Source: Pygmaiobacter sp. (GTDB lineage Bacteria > Bacillota > Clostridia > Oscillospirales > Ruminococcaceae). Taken from it: a DNA stretch of 59,216 nt. This document shows positions 32,850 to 41,432 of this stretch, piece after piece (positions within the stretch are counted from its first letter, which is position 1; the number at the start of each line of letters is the position of its first letter). The stretch is from positions 1 to 59,216 of the forward strand of contig JAQVCK010000003.1 in assembly GCA_028689835.1 (NCBI GenBank), written 5' to 3'. The translations under genes and the position numbers were made by a program. The notes below the pieces were generated by a model. That model saw only the letters and a list, made by a program, of their open reading frames with translations, searched no databases and had not been told where the DNA came from.

Positions 32850-33986
32850 ATGAAAAAGGTTCTTTCACTTGCTCTTGCCGCAGCCATGGCTCTTTCTCTG
32901 GTTGCCTGTGGCGGCAGCTCGTCCAGCACGGCGAGCGCTTCCAGCACCCCGGCCGCTGCCGGCAGCAGTTCTGCCGCAGCCACTACCGGTGGTGATCTGT
33001 CGGGTAAAACCGTCGTCTTCATCCCGAAGCTGACCGGTAACGCCTTCTTCGAGTCCGCCAACAACGGCGCCCAGAAGTATTCGAAAGACTGGGGCTTCAC
33101 CGTGGATTATCAGGGCAGCCCGAACGCGGCGGTTGCCGATGAAGTTCAGGTCGTCAACAACGCCGTCGCAAGCGGCGCCGACGCCATCTGCATCTCCTCG
33201 GTTGACGCAACCGGCCTCGATGACGCACTGAAGAGCGCCATTGAGCAGGGCATGACCGTCTGCACCTGGGACTCCGACGTATCCCCCGATGCCCGCTCGC
33301 TGATGGTTTCGCAGGGCACCCCTGACATCCTTGGCCAGATGCTGGTCGATATGGGCGCCGAGGCGCTGACCAACCGTGGCGTGGATGTCACCAAAGATGC
33401 TGTCAACTACTGCTGGCATTACTCGCAGGCCACCGTTGCCGACCAGAACTCCTGGCAGGTTGCAGGCGAAGCTTACATCGCCGAGAAGTACCCCAACTGG
33501 GTCAACGTTGCCCCGGACAACTACTACTCCGAGCAGGATGCTGAAAAAGCTGTTTCGGTTGGTGCTTCCATCCTCGAAGCTCATTCCGACATCGACCTGA
33601 TCATCTGCAACGACTCGACCGCTCTGCCCGGCCAGTGCAAAGCTGCACAGAACGCCGGCCTGACTGCAAAAGACGTCACCATCACCGGTTTTGCTTCCCC
33701 GATGTCCATTAAAGACTACTGCGCTGCTGGCGTTATCGAGCGCTGGGGCCTGTGGGATTGCGGCGTGCAGGGTGCAATGGGCTGCTACCTCGCAGCTTAC
33801 CTCGCAGCCGGCAACACCGTTAAAGTTGGCGACAAGGTCGAAATCCCCAGCATCGGTACTGTTGAGATCATGCCGAACGACGTGCTGGTTCCCGGCCAGG
33901 AGACTGCCGCAACCAACAACGGCGTCGTGCTGATGCCCGAGCGTCTGGTGTTCACGCAGGACAACATGAACAACTACGACTTCTAA
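32850..33986 (+). CDS. lsrB: AI-2-binding lipoprotein LsrB
   Basis: 378 residues. A signal peptide ends in a lipobox at Cys20 (SLVAC) and a Ser/Ala-rich linker follows. The periplasmic-binding domain matches LsrB: FIPKLTGNAFFE with Lys60, TWDSD (Asp141), GTPDILGQMLVDMGAEAL, TVADQNSW (Asp198, Gln199), STALPG (Pro260) and GLWDCGVQG. These correspond to E. coli ligand residues Lys35, Asp116, Asp166, Gln167 and Pro220 as I remember them. The Ala222 position appears to be Gln262. The ATG at 32850 follows AGGAGGTTTTCGT. Hairpins flank the gene on both sides. Confidence 0.92.
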   Translation: MKKVLSLALAAAMALSLVACGGSSSSTASASSTPAAAGSSSAAATTGGDLSGKTVVFIPKLTGNAFFESANNGAQKYSKDWGFTVDYQGSPNAAVADEVQVVNNAVASGADAICISSVDATGLDDALKSAIEQGMTVCTWDSDVSPDARSLMVSQGTPDILGQMLVDMGAEALTNRGVDVTKDAVNYCWHYSQATVADQNSWQVAGEAYIAEKYPNWVNVAPDNYYSEQDAEKAVSVGASILEAHSDIDLIICNDSTALPGQCKAAQNAGLTAKDVTITGFASPMSIKDYCAAGVIERWGLWDCGVQGAMGCYLAAYLAAGNTVKVGDKVEIPSIGTVEIMPNDVLVPGQETAATNNGVVLMPERLVFTQDNMNNYDF

Positions 33987-34030
33987 TTAAACTCTCACCG
34001 CACCCAGCCGGGTGCCGGATGCAGAACCGA

Positions 34031-34105
34031 GAGCAGGTTGCCCCCAAAGGGGTGGCCTGCTCCGGTCCTGTGAGAGCGGGAGCCCTCTCTCCCGCTTTCA
34101 CAGGA
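34031..34105 (+). promoter_or_regulatory. Two strong hairpins between lsrB and lsrF
   Basis: First hairpin: 34031-34044 pairs with 34049-34062 (14 bp with three G-U pairs). Second: 34066-34082 pairs with 34089-34105 (17 bp, one G-U pair). Neither is followed by a T run, so they look like RNA-stabilising or processing elements protecting the lsrB 3' end more than terminators. Confidence 0.65.
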
Positions 34106-34165
34106 GCGGAGCAAACCTGCTGCGCAACCAAACCGTTTCTTATCATTTGAAGGAGGCAGGTATTT

Positions 34166-35044
34166 ATGGCTGACAAAGATGGACTGAAGGTCGCAAAGGA
34201 TTACCACGTGGAGGTACCGTTCGCGACACAGGGAAGTTTTCACGTAAAGGGTGCAAACAGCCTTGACTGGGGCATGAAAAAGCACCTGTCCAACATTTTT
34301 GACCCGAAGAGCGGCAATACCGTGATGTTTGCATTTGACCACGGTTATTTTATGGGCTCCACCGCAGGTCTTGAGCGTTTGGACCTCATCATCCCGAAAC
34401 TGCTGGGCAGCGTGGATGTACTGATGGGCACCCGTGGGGCTCTGCGCAGCAGCGTGCTGCCGGAGTGCGGCAAATCAATCGCACTGCGCGTGACCTCGGG
34501 CTCTTCGATGATTGACGACGACCTTTCGCACGAAGTGGTTGCCGTTAACATTGAGGACGCCATTCGTATGAACGCCGATTGTATGGCCGTGCAAACCTTT
34601 GTTGGTGCCGACGGCGAGCTGTCCAGCCTTGACAACCTTTCGCGCGTTGTCAACGCCGGCCTGCGGTACAGCATCCCCACCATGGGCGTTGTGGCCGTTG
34701 GCAAGCAGATGGAGCGCACCGACCGGTTCTTTAAACTGGCGACCCGCATTGTTGCCGAACTGGGCGCCAACATCATCAAAACCTACTACTGCGAAAACTT
34801 TGAAGAAGTGGTCGCAGCCTGCCCGGTGCCCATCGTGGTTGCCGGCGGCAAAAAGCTGCCCGAAGACGAAGCGCTGACCCTTGCCTACCACGCGATCAGC
34901 GAAGGTGCGCACGGCCTTGACATGGGCCGCAACATCTTCCAGAGCGAGCACCCCACCGAAATGGCGGCTGCGATTCGCAAAATCGTGCACGAGGGCGCTA
35001 CCGACAAGGAAGCATTCGAGTTTTATCAGGACACCATTCACTAA
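34166..35044 (+). CDS. lsrF: LsrF, 3-hydroxy-5-phosphonooxypentane-2,4-dione thiolase
   Basis: 292 residues, DhnA/class I aldolase fold. In the enteric pathway it moves the acetyl group of phospho-HPD to CoA, giving acetyl-CoA and dihydroxyacetone phosphate. Conserved segments: MFAFDHGYFMGSTAGLE, VLMGTRGALRS, and IIKTYYCENFEEVV with Lys205 as the expected Schiff-base lysine, then VVAGGKK. The ATG follows AAGGAGG. It is the last gene of the operon; lsrG, whose product makes the LsrF substrate in E. coli, is missing. Confidence 0.93.
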   Translation: MADKDGLKVAKDYHVEVPFATQGSFHVKGANSLDWGMKKHLSNIFDPKSGNTVMFAFDHGYFMGSTAGLERLDLIIPKLLGSVDVLMGTRGALRSSVLPECGKSIALRVTSGSSMIDDDLSHEVVAVNIEDAIRMNADCMAVQTFVGADGELSSLDNLSRVVNAGLRYSIPTMGVVAVGKQMERTDRFFKLATRIVAELGANIIKTYYCENFEEVVAACPVPIVVAGGKKLPEDEALTLAYHAISEGAHGLDMGRNIFQSEHPTEMAAAIRKIVHEGATDKEAFEFYQDTIH

Positions 35045-35065
35045 TTGGCGCATCTTGGTACTTGC

Positions 35066-35099
35066 AAAAGGGCAGGCCCGGCGGGGCCTGCCCTTTTTT
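35066..35099 (+). terminator. Terminator of the lsrACDBF operon
   Basis: AAAAGGGCAGGCCC (35066-35079), GGCG loop, complementary arm from 35084, six T. Confidence 0.92.
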
Positions 35100-35141
35100 G
35101 GTGCTTTGTGTCAAAATGCATCACAGTAAAGGGGTAATGCA

Positions 35142-36083
35142 ATGACTATTTTTTTAGAGATTGCCGAAATGGTATTGCCCGTTTTGGTCATGATCGGCCT
35201 TGGGTTTCTGTGCCGCAAACGGCAGCTGTTTGACGAAAAAGGGCTTGCCGGGCTGAAAACACTGATCAGCGATATCACGCTGCCGGTCGTGCTGTTCAAC
35301 GCATTTCTCAGCGCACAGTATAACCTGCGCCTTATCGTGGTATTTGCGGTGCTGTACGCTGCTTCCGGCGCGGCACTGGCGGCAGGCTTTGCATTGCGCC
35401 CGCTGGCAAAGCCGTACGGCAGGCTGATGCCGTTTTTAATGGCCTGCTTTGAAGCCGGTATGCTGGGGTATGCGCTGTACACCCTGCTGGTGGGGCCGCA
35501 AGGGCTTTCTACCTTTGCCATGGTGGACATTGGGCAAACGATGTTCGCCTACACCATCTACCTTGCGGCACTGGGGGCCGCGGGTGGCCAGCAGATGACC
35601 CCAAAAACCATCCTGCGCAACATGCTGACGAAGAAACCTTTCTTGGGCATTTTGCTGGGCATTTTATTGGGGGCTACCGGCCTTGGCGCGCGGGTGATTG
35701 CCTCCCCCATCGGCAGTATTTTTACATCGCTCATCAGCTTTATCACCGCGCCGACTGCCGGGGTGATTTTAATTATTGTGGGGTACGAGCTATCATTTAA
35801 AAAAAGCCTGCTGCGCCCGGTTGCCACCACCATCGTGCTGCGGCTGGCCGTGATGGCCGTGCTGCTGGCGGTCGCTTCGTTTGTTATTTTCAGCCTGACC
35901 CCGTTTGACAAAGATTTGCAGCTTGCGCTGATGCTCATCTTTGCACTGCCCGCACCGTTTGTCATCCCGCTGTTTGCCGACGTGGGCAAGGATGGGCAGT
36001 ATGTTTCAACGACGCTGTCCATGGACACGTTGCTTGCCATCGTGCTGTTTGTGGCCATTGCCGCCTACAGCCGGGTGGGCTAA
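35142..36083 (+). CDS. AEC-family (auxin efflux carrier-like) transporter
   Basis: 313 residues with about ten membrane helices in two inverted halves: MVLPVLVMIGLGFLCRKRQLF, then GLKTLISDITLPVVLFNAFLS, and a later FALPAPFVIPLFADVG helix typical of the family. Bacterial members carry organic acids such as malate or malonate, or other anions; substrate unknown here. AAAGGGG precedes the ATG. It sits just after the lsr terminator, so it is a separate unit, though its location next to lsrF is worth noting. Confidence 0.88.
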   Translation: MTIFLEIAEMVLPVLVMIGLGFLCRKRQLFDEKGLAGLKTLISDITLPVVLFNAFLSAQYNLRLIVVFAVLYAASGAALAAGFALRPLAKPYGRLMPFLMACFEAGMLGYALYTLLVGPQGLSTFAMVDIGQTMFAYTIYLAALGAAGGQQMTPKTILRNMLTKKPFLGILLGILLGATGLGARVIASPIGSIFTSLISFITAPTAGVILIIVGYELSFKKSLLRPVATTIVLRLAVMAVLLAVASFVIFSLTPFDKDLQLALMLIFALPAPFVIPLFADVGKDGQYVSTTLSMDTLLAIVLFVAIAAYSRVG

Positions 36084-36175
36084 AGCGCAGGGCTGTGTGC
36101 CCCAATGGTTGCCCCCTCGCGGCACGCCGTTTGTGTGCGCCGCAACTGGCAGGCAACACCTAAAAAATAAAAAAA

Positions 36176-36197
36176 TGCGGCCTGTTTTATGGCCGCA
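36176..36197 (-). terminator. Second terminator for the sugar ABC operon
   Basis: TGCGGCC (36176-36182) pairs with GGCCGCA (36191-36197); on the minus strand it runs into T7 and further T-rich sequence. Confidence 0.7.
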
Positions 36198-36207
36198 CCG
36201 TTAACAG

Positions 36208-36245
36208 AGTAAGGGCACGCTGAAACAGCGTGCCCTTACTTGTTT
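36208..36245. terminator. Bidirectional terminator between the AEC gene and the araR-like gene
   Basis: A perfect 15-bp stem (36208-36222 with 36226-36240), AAA loop, TGTTTGTTTT on the plus side; it lies between convergent genes. Confidence 0.8.
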
Positions 36246-36251
36246 GTTTTG

Positions 36252-37340
36252 TTATGGTTTGGGGGCCAGTTGCCGCACTGAATCGCGCTCTACCAGCTTT
36301 GCCTCAAATTCAGCGCTGGCATCATAGGCCGGGTTTTCAATGCGCCGCAGCAGGTTTTCTGCCACCGCTTTGCCCAATACCTCTTTGGGGTGGTTGATTG
36401 AAGTCAGTGGCGGGGTGCTGTGTTCGGCCAGCACCGAGTTATCGACACTGACGACCGATAAATCACGCGGCACCTCAATGCCGTTTTTCGCAAGCACCGC
36501 CAGTAGGCGCACCGCCACCTGGTCATTGTAGCACATTACGGCACTGGCGCCCTCCATGCGGCGCAAAATGCGCGTTTCGTCCGCAAACAGGCTGGCAAGG
36601 TCCTCGGTTGCAAACCACAGTACACGGTTTGCGTTCATGTCAATGCCGTTTTCCATCAGCGCTTCTAAGTACCCCGCATAACGCAGATGGCCCTGCAAAT
36701 CGTCACTTTGAAAAATGGCGGCAATTTTGCGGTGCCCTGCGCGGATGAGCCGCTGGGTGGCAACCTTACCGGCCGCTTTGTCGTCCAGCGCCACATGCGG
36801 CAGCGCAAGTCCGGGGTAATAGGCGTTGAAAAAAATCACCGGTATCTGCCGCTCGGCCAGCTCTCGGTACAACGCCCCGTTGGGGTTTGGCAGGCCGCTT
36901 TTCGTGGGCTCCGCAATCACGCCGTCCACCCCACGCTCCAGCATGCTTTTCAGCGCCCGTGTTTCGTTTTCCACCTTATTCAGCGTAAACACCAGCTGCA
37001 TGGAATACCCGTTTTTAGTCAGTGTTTTGCCAATACCGCGGATGATCGGCGGGAAGATGTAATCATCTACATAGGTCGAAATCACCCCAATGGTCATGGT
37101 CTGGGCCGGTGCGACCTCTGGCCGATAGGTGACATAGGTACCGCTGCCGCGCCGCCCTTGCACATACCCTTCGGCCTGTAACAGGTTGATGGCCTGCCGC
37201 ACGGTCTGGCGCGAGATGCCAAACATCTCACCCAGCTCGTTTTCAGAATAAAAGCGTTCTCCCGGCAAAATTTCGCCGTTTTGAATACGCTCTTTAATCC
37301 ACCCGGCAAGCACCCTGTACTTTGGGGTTTGTGTTTCCAT
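36252..37340 (-). CDS. araR: AraR-like sugar repressor (GntR DNA-binding + LacI-type sensor)
   Basis: 362 residues. The N-terminal GntR winged helix (YRVLAGWIKERIQNGEILPGERFYSENELGEMFGISRQTVRQAINLL) is joined to a LacI/GalR periplasmic-binding domain (IGVISTYVDDYIFPPIIRGI through AVMCYNDQVAVRLL). This chimeric architecture and length match AraR of Bacillus, the L-arabinose-responsive repressor. It is the last gene of the ChvE-MmsA-MmsB operon, 38 bases after the permease gene, and probably autoregulates through the palindromes upstream of the operon. The ligand could be arabinose or another aldose. Confidence 0.87.
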   Translation of the reverse strand: METQTPKYRVLAGWIKERIQNGEILPGERFYSENELGEMFGISRQTVRQAINLLQAEGYVQGRRGSGTYVTYRPEVAPAQTMTIGVISTYVDDYIFPPIIRGIGKTLTKNGYSMQLVFTLNKVENETRALKSMLERGVDGVIAEPTKSGLPNPNGALYRELAERQIPVIFFNAYYPGLALPHVALDDKAAGKVATQRLIRAGHRKIAAIFQSDDLQGHLRYAGYLEALMENGIDMNANRVLWFATEDLASLFADETRILRRMEGASAVMCYNDQVAVRLLAVLAKNGIEVPRDLSVVSVDNSVLAEHSTPPLTSINHPKEVLGKAVAENLLRRIENPAYDASAEFEAKLVERDSVRQLAPKP

Positions 37341-37378
37341 GCGACCACCGCCTTTCAGCCCCGTTGGACCAAACTTTT

Positions 37379-38551
37379 TTATTTGCGCTTTTTGCTCAGC
37401 AAATCAATGGTAACAGCGCCCAACAGCACAAGGCCCTTGATGACGCGCTGGATATCCACGCTCCAGCCAATCAGCGACATGCCGTTGTTCAAAATACCCA
37501 TGATCAGCGCGCCAATGACAGCGCCCACCACCGTACCGGTGCCGCCATAGGCCGACGCACCGCCAATATAGCACGAGGCGATAGCGTCCAGCTCAAACCC
37601 GTCACCCGCCTTTGGTGTAGCCGATGCATTGCGGGCAGACAGCACCACGCCGGCCAGTGCCGCAAGCAGCCCCATGTTGGCGTAGACCCAGAACATTACC
37701 TTTTTGGTTTTGATGCCGGACAGCGCCGCCGCTTTGGCATTGCCGCCCACCGCGTACACCTGCCGGCCAATGACCATGCGCTGGGTGACAAAGGTATAAA
37801 TTAAAATCAACGCCAGCATAATGGCCAGCACAAACGGCAGGCCTTTGTACACCGCCAGCTTATAGGTGAAAAAGTTGACCAAAAATGTAATGACAATCAA
37901 CTTGGACGCCGTCTGCCACAACGGCGCAATTTCAAACCCGTAGTGTTTTTTGGTACGAATGTTTTTGAGCTCGTTGAAAATCATCAGCGCAGAGCCTAAA
38001 ATACCGGCAATCAACGCAAACAATTCTACCGACGCATTGCCGATTTGCACCGAATAAGTGGGCAGGTAGCCTGCGCCGATGATGGTGTAGCTGGTCGGCA
38101 GCGGCCCTTTGGTCTGGCCCTGCAATGCCACCATGGTGAGGCCGCGGAAAATCAGCATGTTGGCCAGCGTCACAATAAAGGGCGGTACGCCGAGGTAGGC
38201 GATGAAAAAGCCCTGCCACATGCCAATTAACAGCCCCAACGCCAGCGAAAGCAGCACCACAATGCCGATGGGCAGCCCCCAGTCTAAAATCATAATGGCA
38301 GAGGACGCGCCCACAAAGGCGACGACAGAACCGACCGAAAGGTCGACGTTGCCGGTGATGATGGCCAGTAACATGCCCACCGCCAGAATGACGACGTAGC
38401 TGTTTTGCATCACGAGGTTGTTGATGTTCATCGGGGTAAAGTTTTTACCACTCGACAACACGCTAAAGACGAGAAAAATGACAATCAGGGCAATGCCCAT
38501 GCCGTACTGTTTTAAATTAATTCCGGCTCTTTTACCCAATTTGCTGTTCAT
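37379..38551 (-). CDS. mmsB: Multiple-sugar ABC transporter permease (MmsB/GguB/XylH type)
   Basis: 390 residues, a BPD_transp_2 permease with LAIITGNVDLSVGSVVAFVGA and the C-terminal GASAYGGTGTVVGAVIGALIMGILNNGMSLIG segment. It is about 60 residues longer than RbsC-type permeases, as expected for the XylH/GguB group, which carries extra helices mid-protein. It forms a homodimeric channel energised by the upstream ATPase. Its start overlaps the ATPase end by 20 bases. Confidence 0.9.
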   Translation of the reverse strand: MNSKLGKRAGINLKQYGMGIALIVIFLVFSVLSSGKNFTPMNINNLVMQNSYVVILAVGMLLAIITGNVDLSVGSVVAFVGASSAIMILDWGLPIGIVVLLSLALGLLIGMWQGFFIAYLGVPPFIVTLANMLIFRGLTMVALQGQTKGPLPTSYTIIGAGYLPTYSVQIGNASVELFALIAGILGSALMIFNELKNIRTKKHYGFEIAPLWQTASKLIVITFLVNFFTYKLAVYKGLPFVLAIMLALILIYTFVTQRMVIGRQVYAVGGNAKAAALSGIKTKKVMFWVYANMGLLAALAGVVLSARNASATPKAGDGFELDAIASCYIGGASAYGGTGTVVGAVIGALIMGILNNGMSLIGWSVDIQRVIKGLVLLGAVTIDLLSKKRK

Positions 38552-40103
38552 GTTGTTTTTTCTCCCTTCCGATATGGTTCATGATGAGCTTCATGATGGC
38601 TTCCTGGGAGAGCTCGTCTCTGTGCAATTCGCCCGCAATTTCGCCTTCGCTCAGCACGTAGACGCGGTCGCAGGTGCCGAGCAGCTCCGGCATCTCTGAG
38701 GAGATCACGATAACCGATTTCCCGCTTGCCGCGAGCTCGTTGATGATCGTATAAATTTCGTATTTGGCGCCGACATCAATACCGCGGGTCGGCTCGTCCA
38801 TGATCAGCACGTCCGGCTCGGACAGCATCCATTTGGCAAGTACCACCTTTTGCTGGTTGCCGCCCGAAAGGCTGCCCACTGTCTGCTCGATGGACGTGCA
38901 TTTTGTATTCAGCTTTTTACAATACTCTTCGCTGGCCAAAATTTCTTCGTTCTGATTGATTACATTCATCTTGGCAAAGCGCTTGTCCAAGCTTGCGAGG
39001 GTCGTGTTCCATTTCACGTCATTGTCCAGCACTAAGCCATAGCTTTTGCGGTCCTCGCTGACATACGCAAGGCCGCTGTTGATGGCATCCTTCACGCTGG
39101 CAAGGTGCAGCTGTTTGCCGTCCTTGATGATGGTGCCGCTAATTTCCTTGCCCCACGCCTTGCCAAACAGGCTCATGGCAAGCTCGGTGCGGCCACTGCC
39201 CATCAGCCCGGCAAAGCCCACCACCTCGCCTTGGCGCAGGTGAAACGACACGTTTTTAATCACCTGCCGCGTTTTGTCTTCGGGGTGGAACACGTTCCAG
39301 TTTTTGACCTCAAACACCACGTTGCCAATCGTGTTATTGCGTGGCGGGTAGCGGTTGGTTAGCTCGCGGCCCACCATGCCGCGGATGATGCGCTCCTCGC
39401 TGATGTCGTCTACCCCTTTCACCAGCGTTTCAATCGTCTTGCCGTCGCGGATCACCGTCACCGCGTCGGCAATGGCATTGATTTCGTTGAGCTTGTGCGA
39501 AATTAAAATACAGGTGATGCCATGCTCTTTTAGCGAGCGGATGATCTCCAGTAGGCGTTTCGAGTCCTCGTCGTTCAGCGAGGCGGTGGGCTCGTCCAAA
39601 ATCAGCAGCTCCACCTTTTTAGCCAAGGCCTTCGCGATTTCGACCAGTTGTTGCTTGCCCACGCCCAGCTCGCCTACCATCATGTCGACGCTTTCTCCCT
39701 CAAGGCCGACCTTATGCAGCACCTCTGTTGCGCTTGCCCGGGTCTTGTTCCAGTCGATTACACCCTTGACACTTTTTTTCTCGTTGCCCAAAAAAATGTT
39801 TTCGGCAATTGACATGTACGGGCTCAGCGCCAGCTCCTGGTGGATGATGACGATGCCCTTTGCCTCGCTGTCACGGATGTCGCGAAATTTGCACAGCTCG
39901 CCGTTGTAGTAAATGTCTCCACGGTAATTGCCATGTGCGTAAATACCGGAAAGCACATTCATCAGTGTGGATTTGCCCGCGCCATTTTCCCCACAAATCG
40001 CATGGATCGTGCCACGTTTGACCGTCAGTGTCACATCATCCAGTGCGCGCACGCTGGCGAACTCCTTGATGATATGCTTCATTTCAAGGATATTGTCGCC
40101 CAA
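38532..40103 (-). CDS. mmsA: Multiple-sugar ABC transporter ATPase (MmsA/GguA/XylG type)
   Basis: 523 residues with tandem ABC domains: GENGAGKST, LILDEPTASL, then GLMGSGRTEL, LSGGNQQK and LIMDEPTRGID. It drives import of a monosaccharide such as arabinose, xylose or galactose. The start is a TTG at 40103, six to seven bases after AAGGAGGG; the first ATG (codon 8) would remove the first beta strand. It lies between the binding-protein gene and the permease gene, with a terminator-like hairpin upstream. Confidence 0.92.
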   Translation of the reverse strand: MGDNILEMKHIIKEFASVRALDDVTLTVKRGTIHAICGENGAGKSTLMNVLSGIYAHGNYRGDIYYNGELCKFRDIRDSEAKGIVIIHQELALSPYMSIAENIFLGNEKKSVKGVIDWNKTRASATEVLHKVGLEGESVDMMVGELGVGKQQLVEIAKALAKKVELLILDEPTASLNDEDSKRLLEIIRSLKEHGITCILISHKLNEINAIADAVTVIRDGKTIETLVKGVDDISEERIIRGMVGRELTNRYPPRNNTIGNVVFEVKNWNVFHPEDKTRQVIKNVSFHLRQGEVVGFAGLMGSGRTELAMSLFGKAWGKEISGTIIKDGKQLHLASVKDAINSGLAYVSEDRKSYGLVLDNDVKWNTTLASLDKRFAKMNVINQNEEILASEEYCKKLNTKCTSIEQTVGSLSGGNQQKVVLAKWMLSEPDVLIMDEPTRGIDVGAKYEIYTIINELAASGKSVIVISSEMPELLGTCDRVYVLSEGEIAGELHRDELSQEAIMKLIMNHIGREKKQHEQQIG

Positions 40104-40154
40104 AAAAATCCCTCCTTCTTCAGGGTACCGGTGTGTTGCCTGCCAAAATAAGAA

Positions 40155-40183
40155 AAACGGCGACAGCTTGGCTGCCGCCGTTT
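40155..40183 (-). terminator. Leaky terminator/hairpin between the chvE-like gene and mmsA
   Basis: A 13-bp stem (40155-40167 with 40171-40183, one G-U pair) followed on the minus strand by TTTTTCTTATTTT. Located directly after the binding-protein stop, it should let only part of the transcription reach mmsA. Confidence 0.7.
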
Positions 40184-40191
40184 GGTTGAAC

Positions 40192-41322
40192 TTACATACC
40201 TAAGTCTTCGGCAGTGTAGTAGCCGGAATCGACCAGCAGTTCTTTGAGGTTGCTCTCGTCTACCGACACCGGGGTGCACAGGTAAGAAGGCACGACCTTC
40301 ACGTTGTTGTTGTAGGTTTCTGAGTCGTTGATTTCAGGCTCGCCACCCTCTAACACCGCCTGCACCATGCCGACACATTTTTCAGCAAGTACGCGGGTGT
40401 CTTTGTAAATCGTCTGCGACTGTTTGCCCGACATGATGTTCTTGCAGGCCATCAGTTCGGCATCCTGCCCGGTGATAATCGGCCATTGCTCGCCCACCTT
40501 GTAGCCGGCGCCTTCCAGCGCAGCTGCAATGCCGTAAGAGAAGCCGTCAAACATCGACAGTGCAATATCAAGGTCTTGCCCTTGGCTGTAATACCCGGCA
40601 AGCAGGTCTTCCATGCGTTTCTGTGCAGTTTCCTGGCTCCAGCGCAGGATGGCCGTCTGCTCGAAATCGGTTTGGCCACTCTGGCAAACCAGCTGGCCGT
40701 TGTCCAGGTATTTTTGCAATACACTAAACACGCCGTCGTTAAACAGGTGCGCGTTGTTGTCGTCCGGGCTGCCGGCAAAGAACTCAATGTTGTACGGGCC
40801 AGCACCGTTTGCAAGGTCCATCTTCGCCTCTACATACTTTGCAATTTCAACGCCAACACCAAAGTTATCAAAGGTGGCGTAGTACGAAACCGCATCGGTA
40901 TCCATCAACAGGCGGTCGTATGCGACCACCGGGATGCCATTGTCTTTCGCCTGTGCCAATACATTTACCAGCGCCTGCGAGTCGATTGACGCGACGACGA
41001 GACAATCCGCGCCGGAGGTAATCATGTTTTCGATTTGGGAGACCTGCGCCTGCACGTCGTCCTCGGCGTACTGCAAGTCAACGGTGTAGCCCAGCGCTTC
41101 CAGCTGGCTTTTGAGGTTGCTGCCATCTTGGATCCAACGCTGCGAGCTTTGGGTCGGCATGGCAATCCCCACTGTTTTGCCGCCACCCATTGTGGCGGTG
41201 CTGGATGCCATACTGGTGGACGCTGCCGGCGCACTGGAGGCGCCCCCTGCCCCTGTGGTAGAGCAGGCTGCGAGCGACAGCGCCATCGCTGCGGTAAGTG
41301 CAAGTGCAATCAGCTTTTTCAT
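40192..41322 (-). CDS. chvE: ChvE-like multiple-monosaccharide-binding lipoprotein
   Basis: 376 residues. A signal peptide with lipobox SLAAC, a Ser/Ala/Thr linker, then the binding domain VGIAMPTQSSQRWIQDGSNLK. The ChvE-like features are SQRW, VVAYDRLLMDTDAVSYYATFDN and the C-terminal TPVSVDESNLKELLVDSGYY. ChvE-class proteins bind several pyranoses (galactose, arabinose, xylose, glucose). The ATG at 41322 lies nine bases after AAGGAGA. It is the first gene of the operon chvE-mmsA-mmsB-araR. Confidence 0.9.
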   Translation of the reverse strand: MKKLIALALTAAMALSLAACSTTGAGGASSAPAASTSMASSTATMGGGKTVGIAMPTQSSQRWIQDGSNLKSQLEALGYTVDLQYAEDDVQAQVSQIENMITSGADCLVVASIDSQALVNVLAQAKDNGIPVVAYDRLLMDTDAVSYYATFDNFGVGVEIAKYVEAKMDLANGAGPYNIEFFAGSPDDNNAHLFNDGVFSVLQKYLDNGQLVCQSGQTDFEQTAILRWSQETAQKRMEDLLAGYYSQGQDLDIALSMFDGFSYGIAAALEGAGYKVGEQWPIITGQDAELMACKNIMSGKQSQTIYKDTRVLAEKCVGMVQAVLEGGEPEINDSETYNNNVKVVPSYLCTPVSVDESNLKELLVDSGYYTAEDLGM

Positions 41323-41391
41323 GGTACATCTCTCCTTTTTTAGCTCACTTGTGAAAGGGTCATCTTTCGTCTGTGGCCCTACTGCACTCTC

Positions 41392-41432
41392 AATATAGCA
41401 AAGCACAAGCCGAGTTGTCAATACAACTGTAT
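41392..41432 (-). promoter_or_regulatory. chvE operon promoter with AraR-like operator
   Basis: On the minus strand TTGACA (41421-41416), 18 bases, TATATT (41397-41392). A perfect palindrome ATACA-AC-TGTAT at 41421-41432 abuts and overlaps the -35, ideal for repression. The TGTA-containing half-site is similar in style to the Bacillus AraR box; binding by the operon's own AraR is inferred. Confidence 0.6.

Noticed and set aside
34031..34105. Rho-independent terminator after lsrB
   Set aside because: Stems are strong but no T run follows either one, so they are listed as RNA-processing/stability hairpins.
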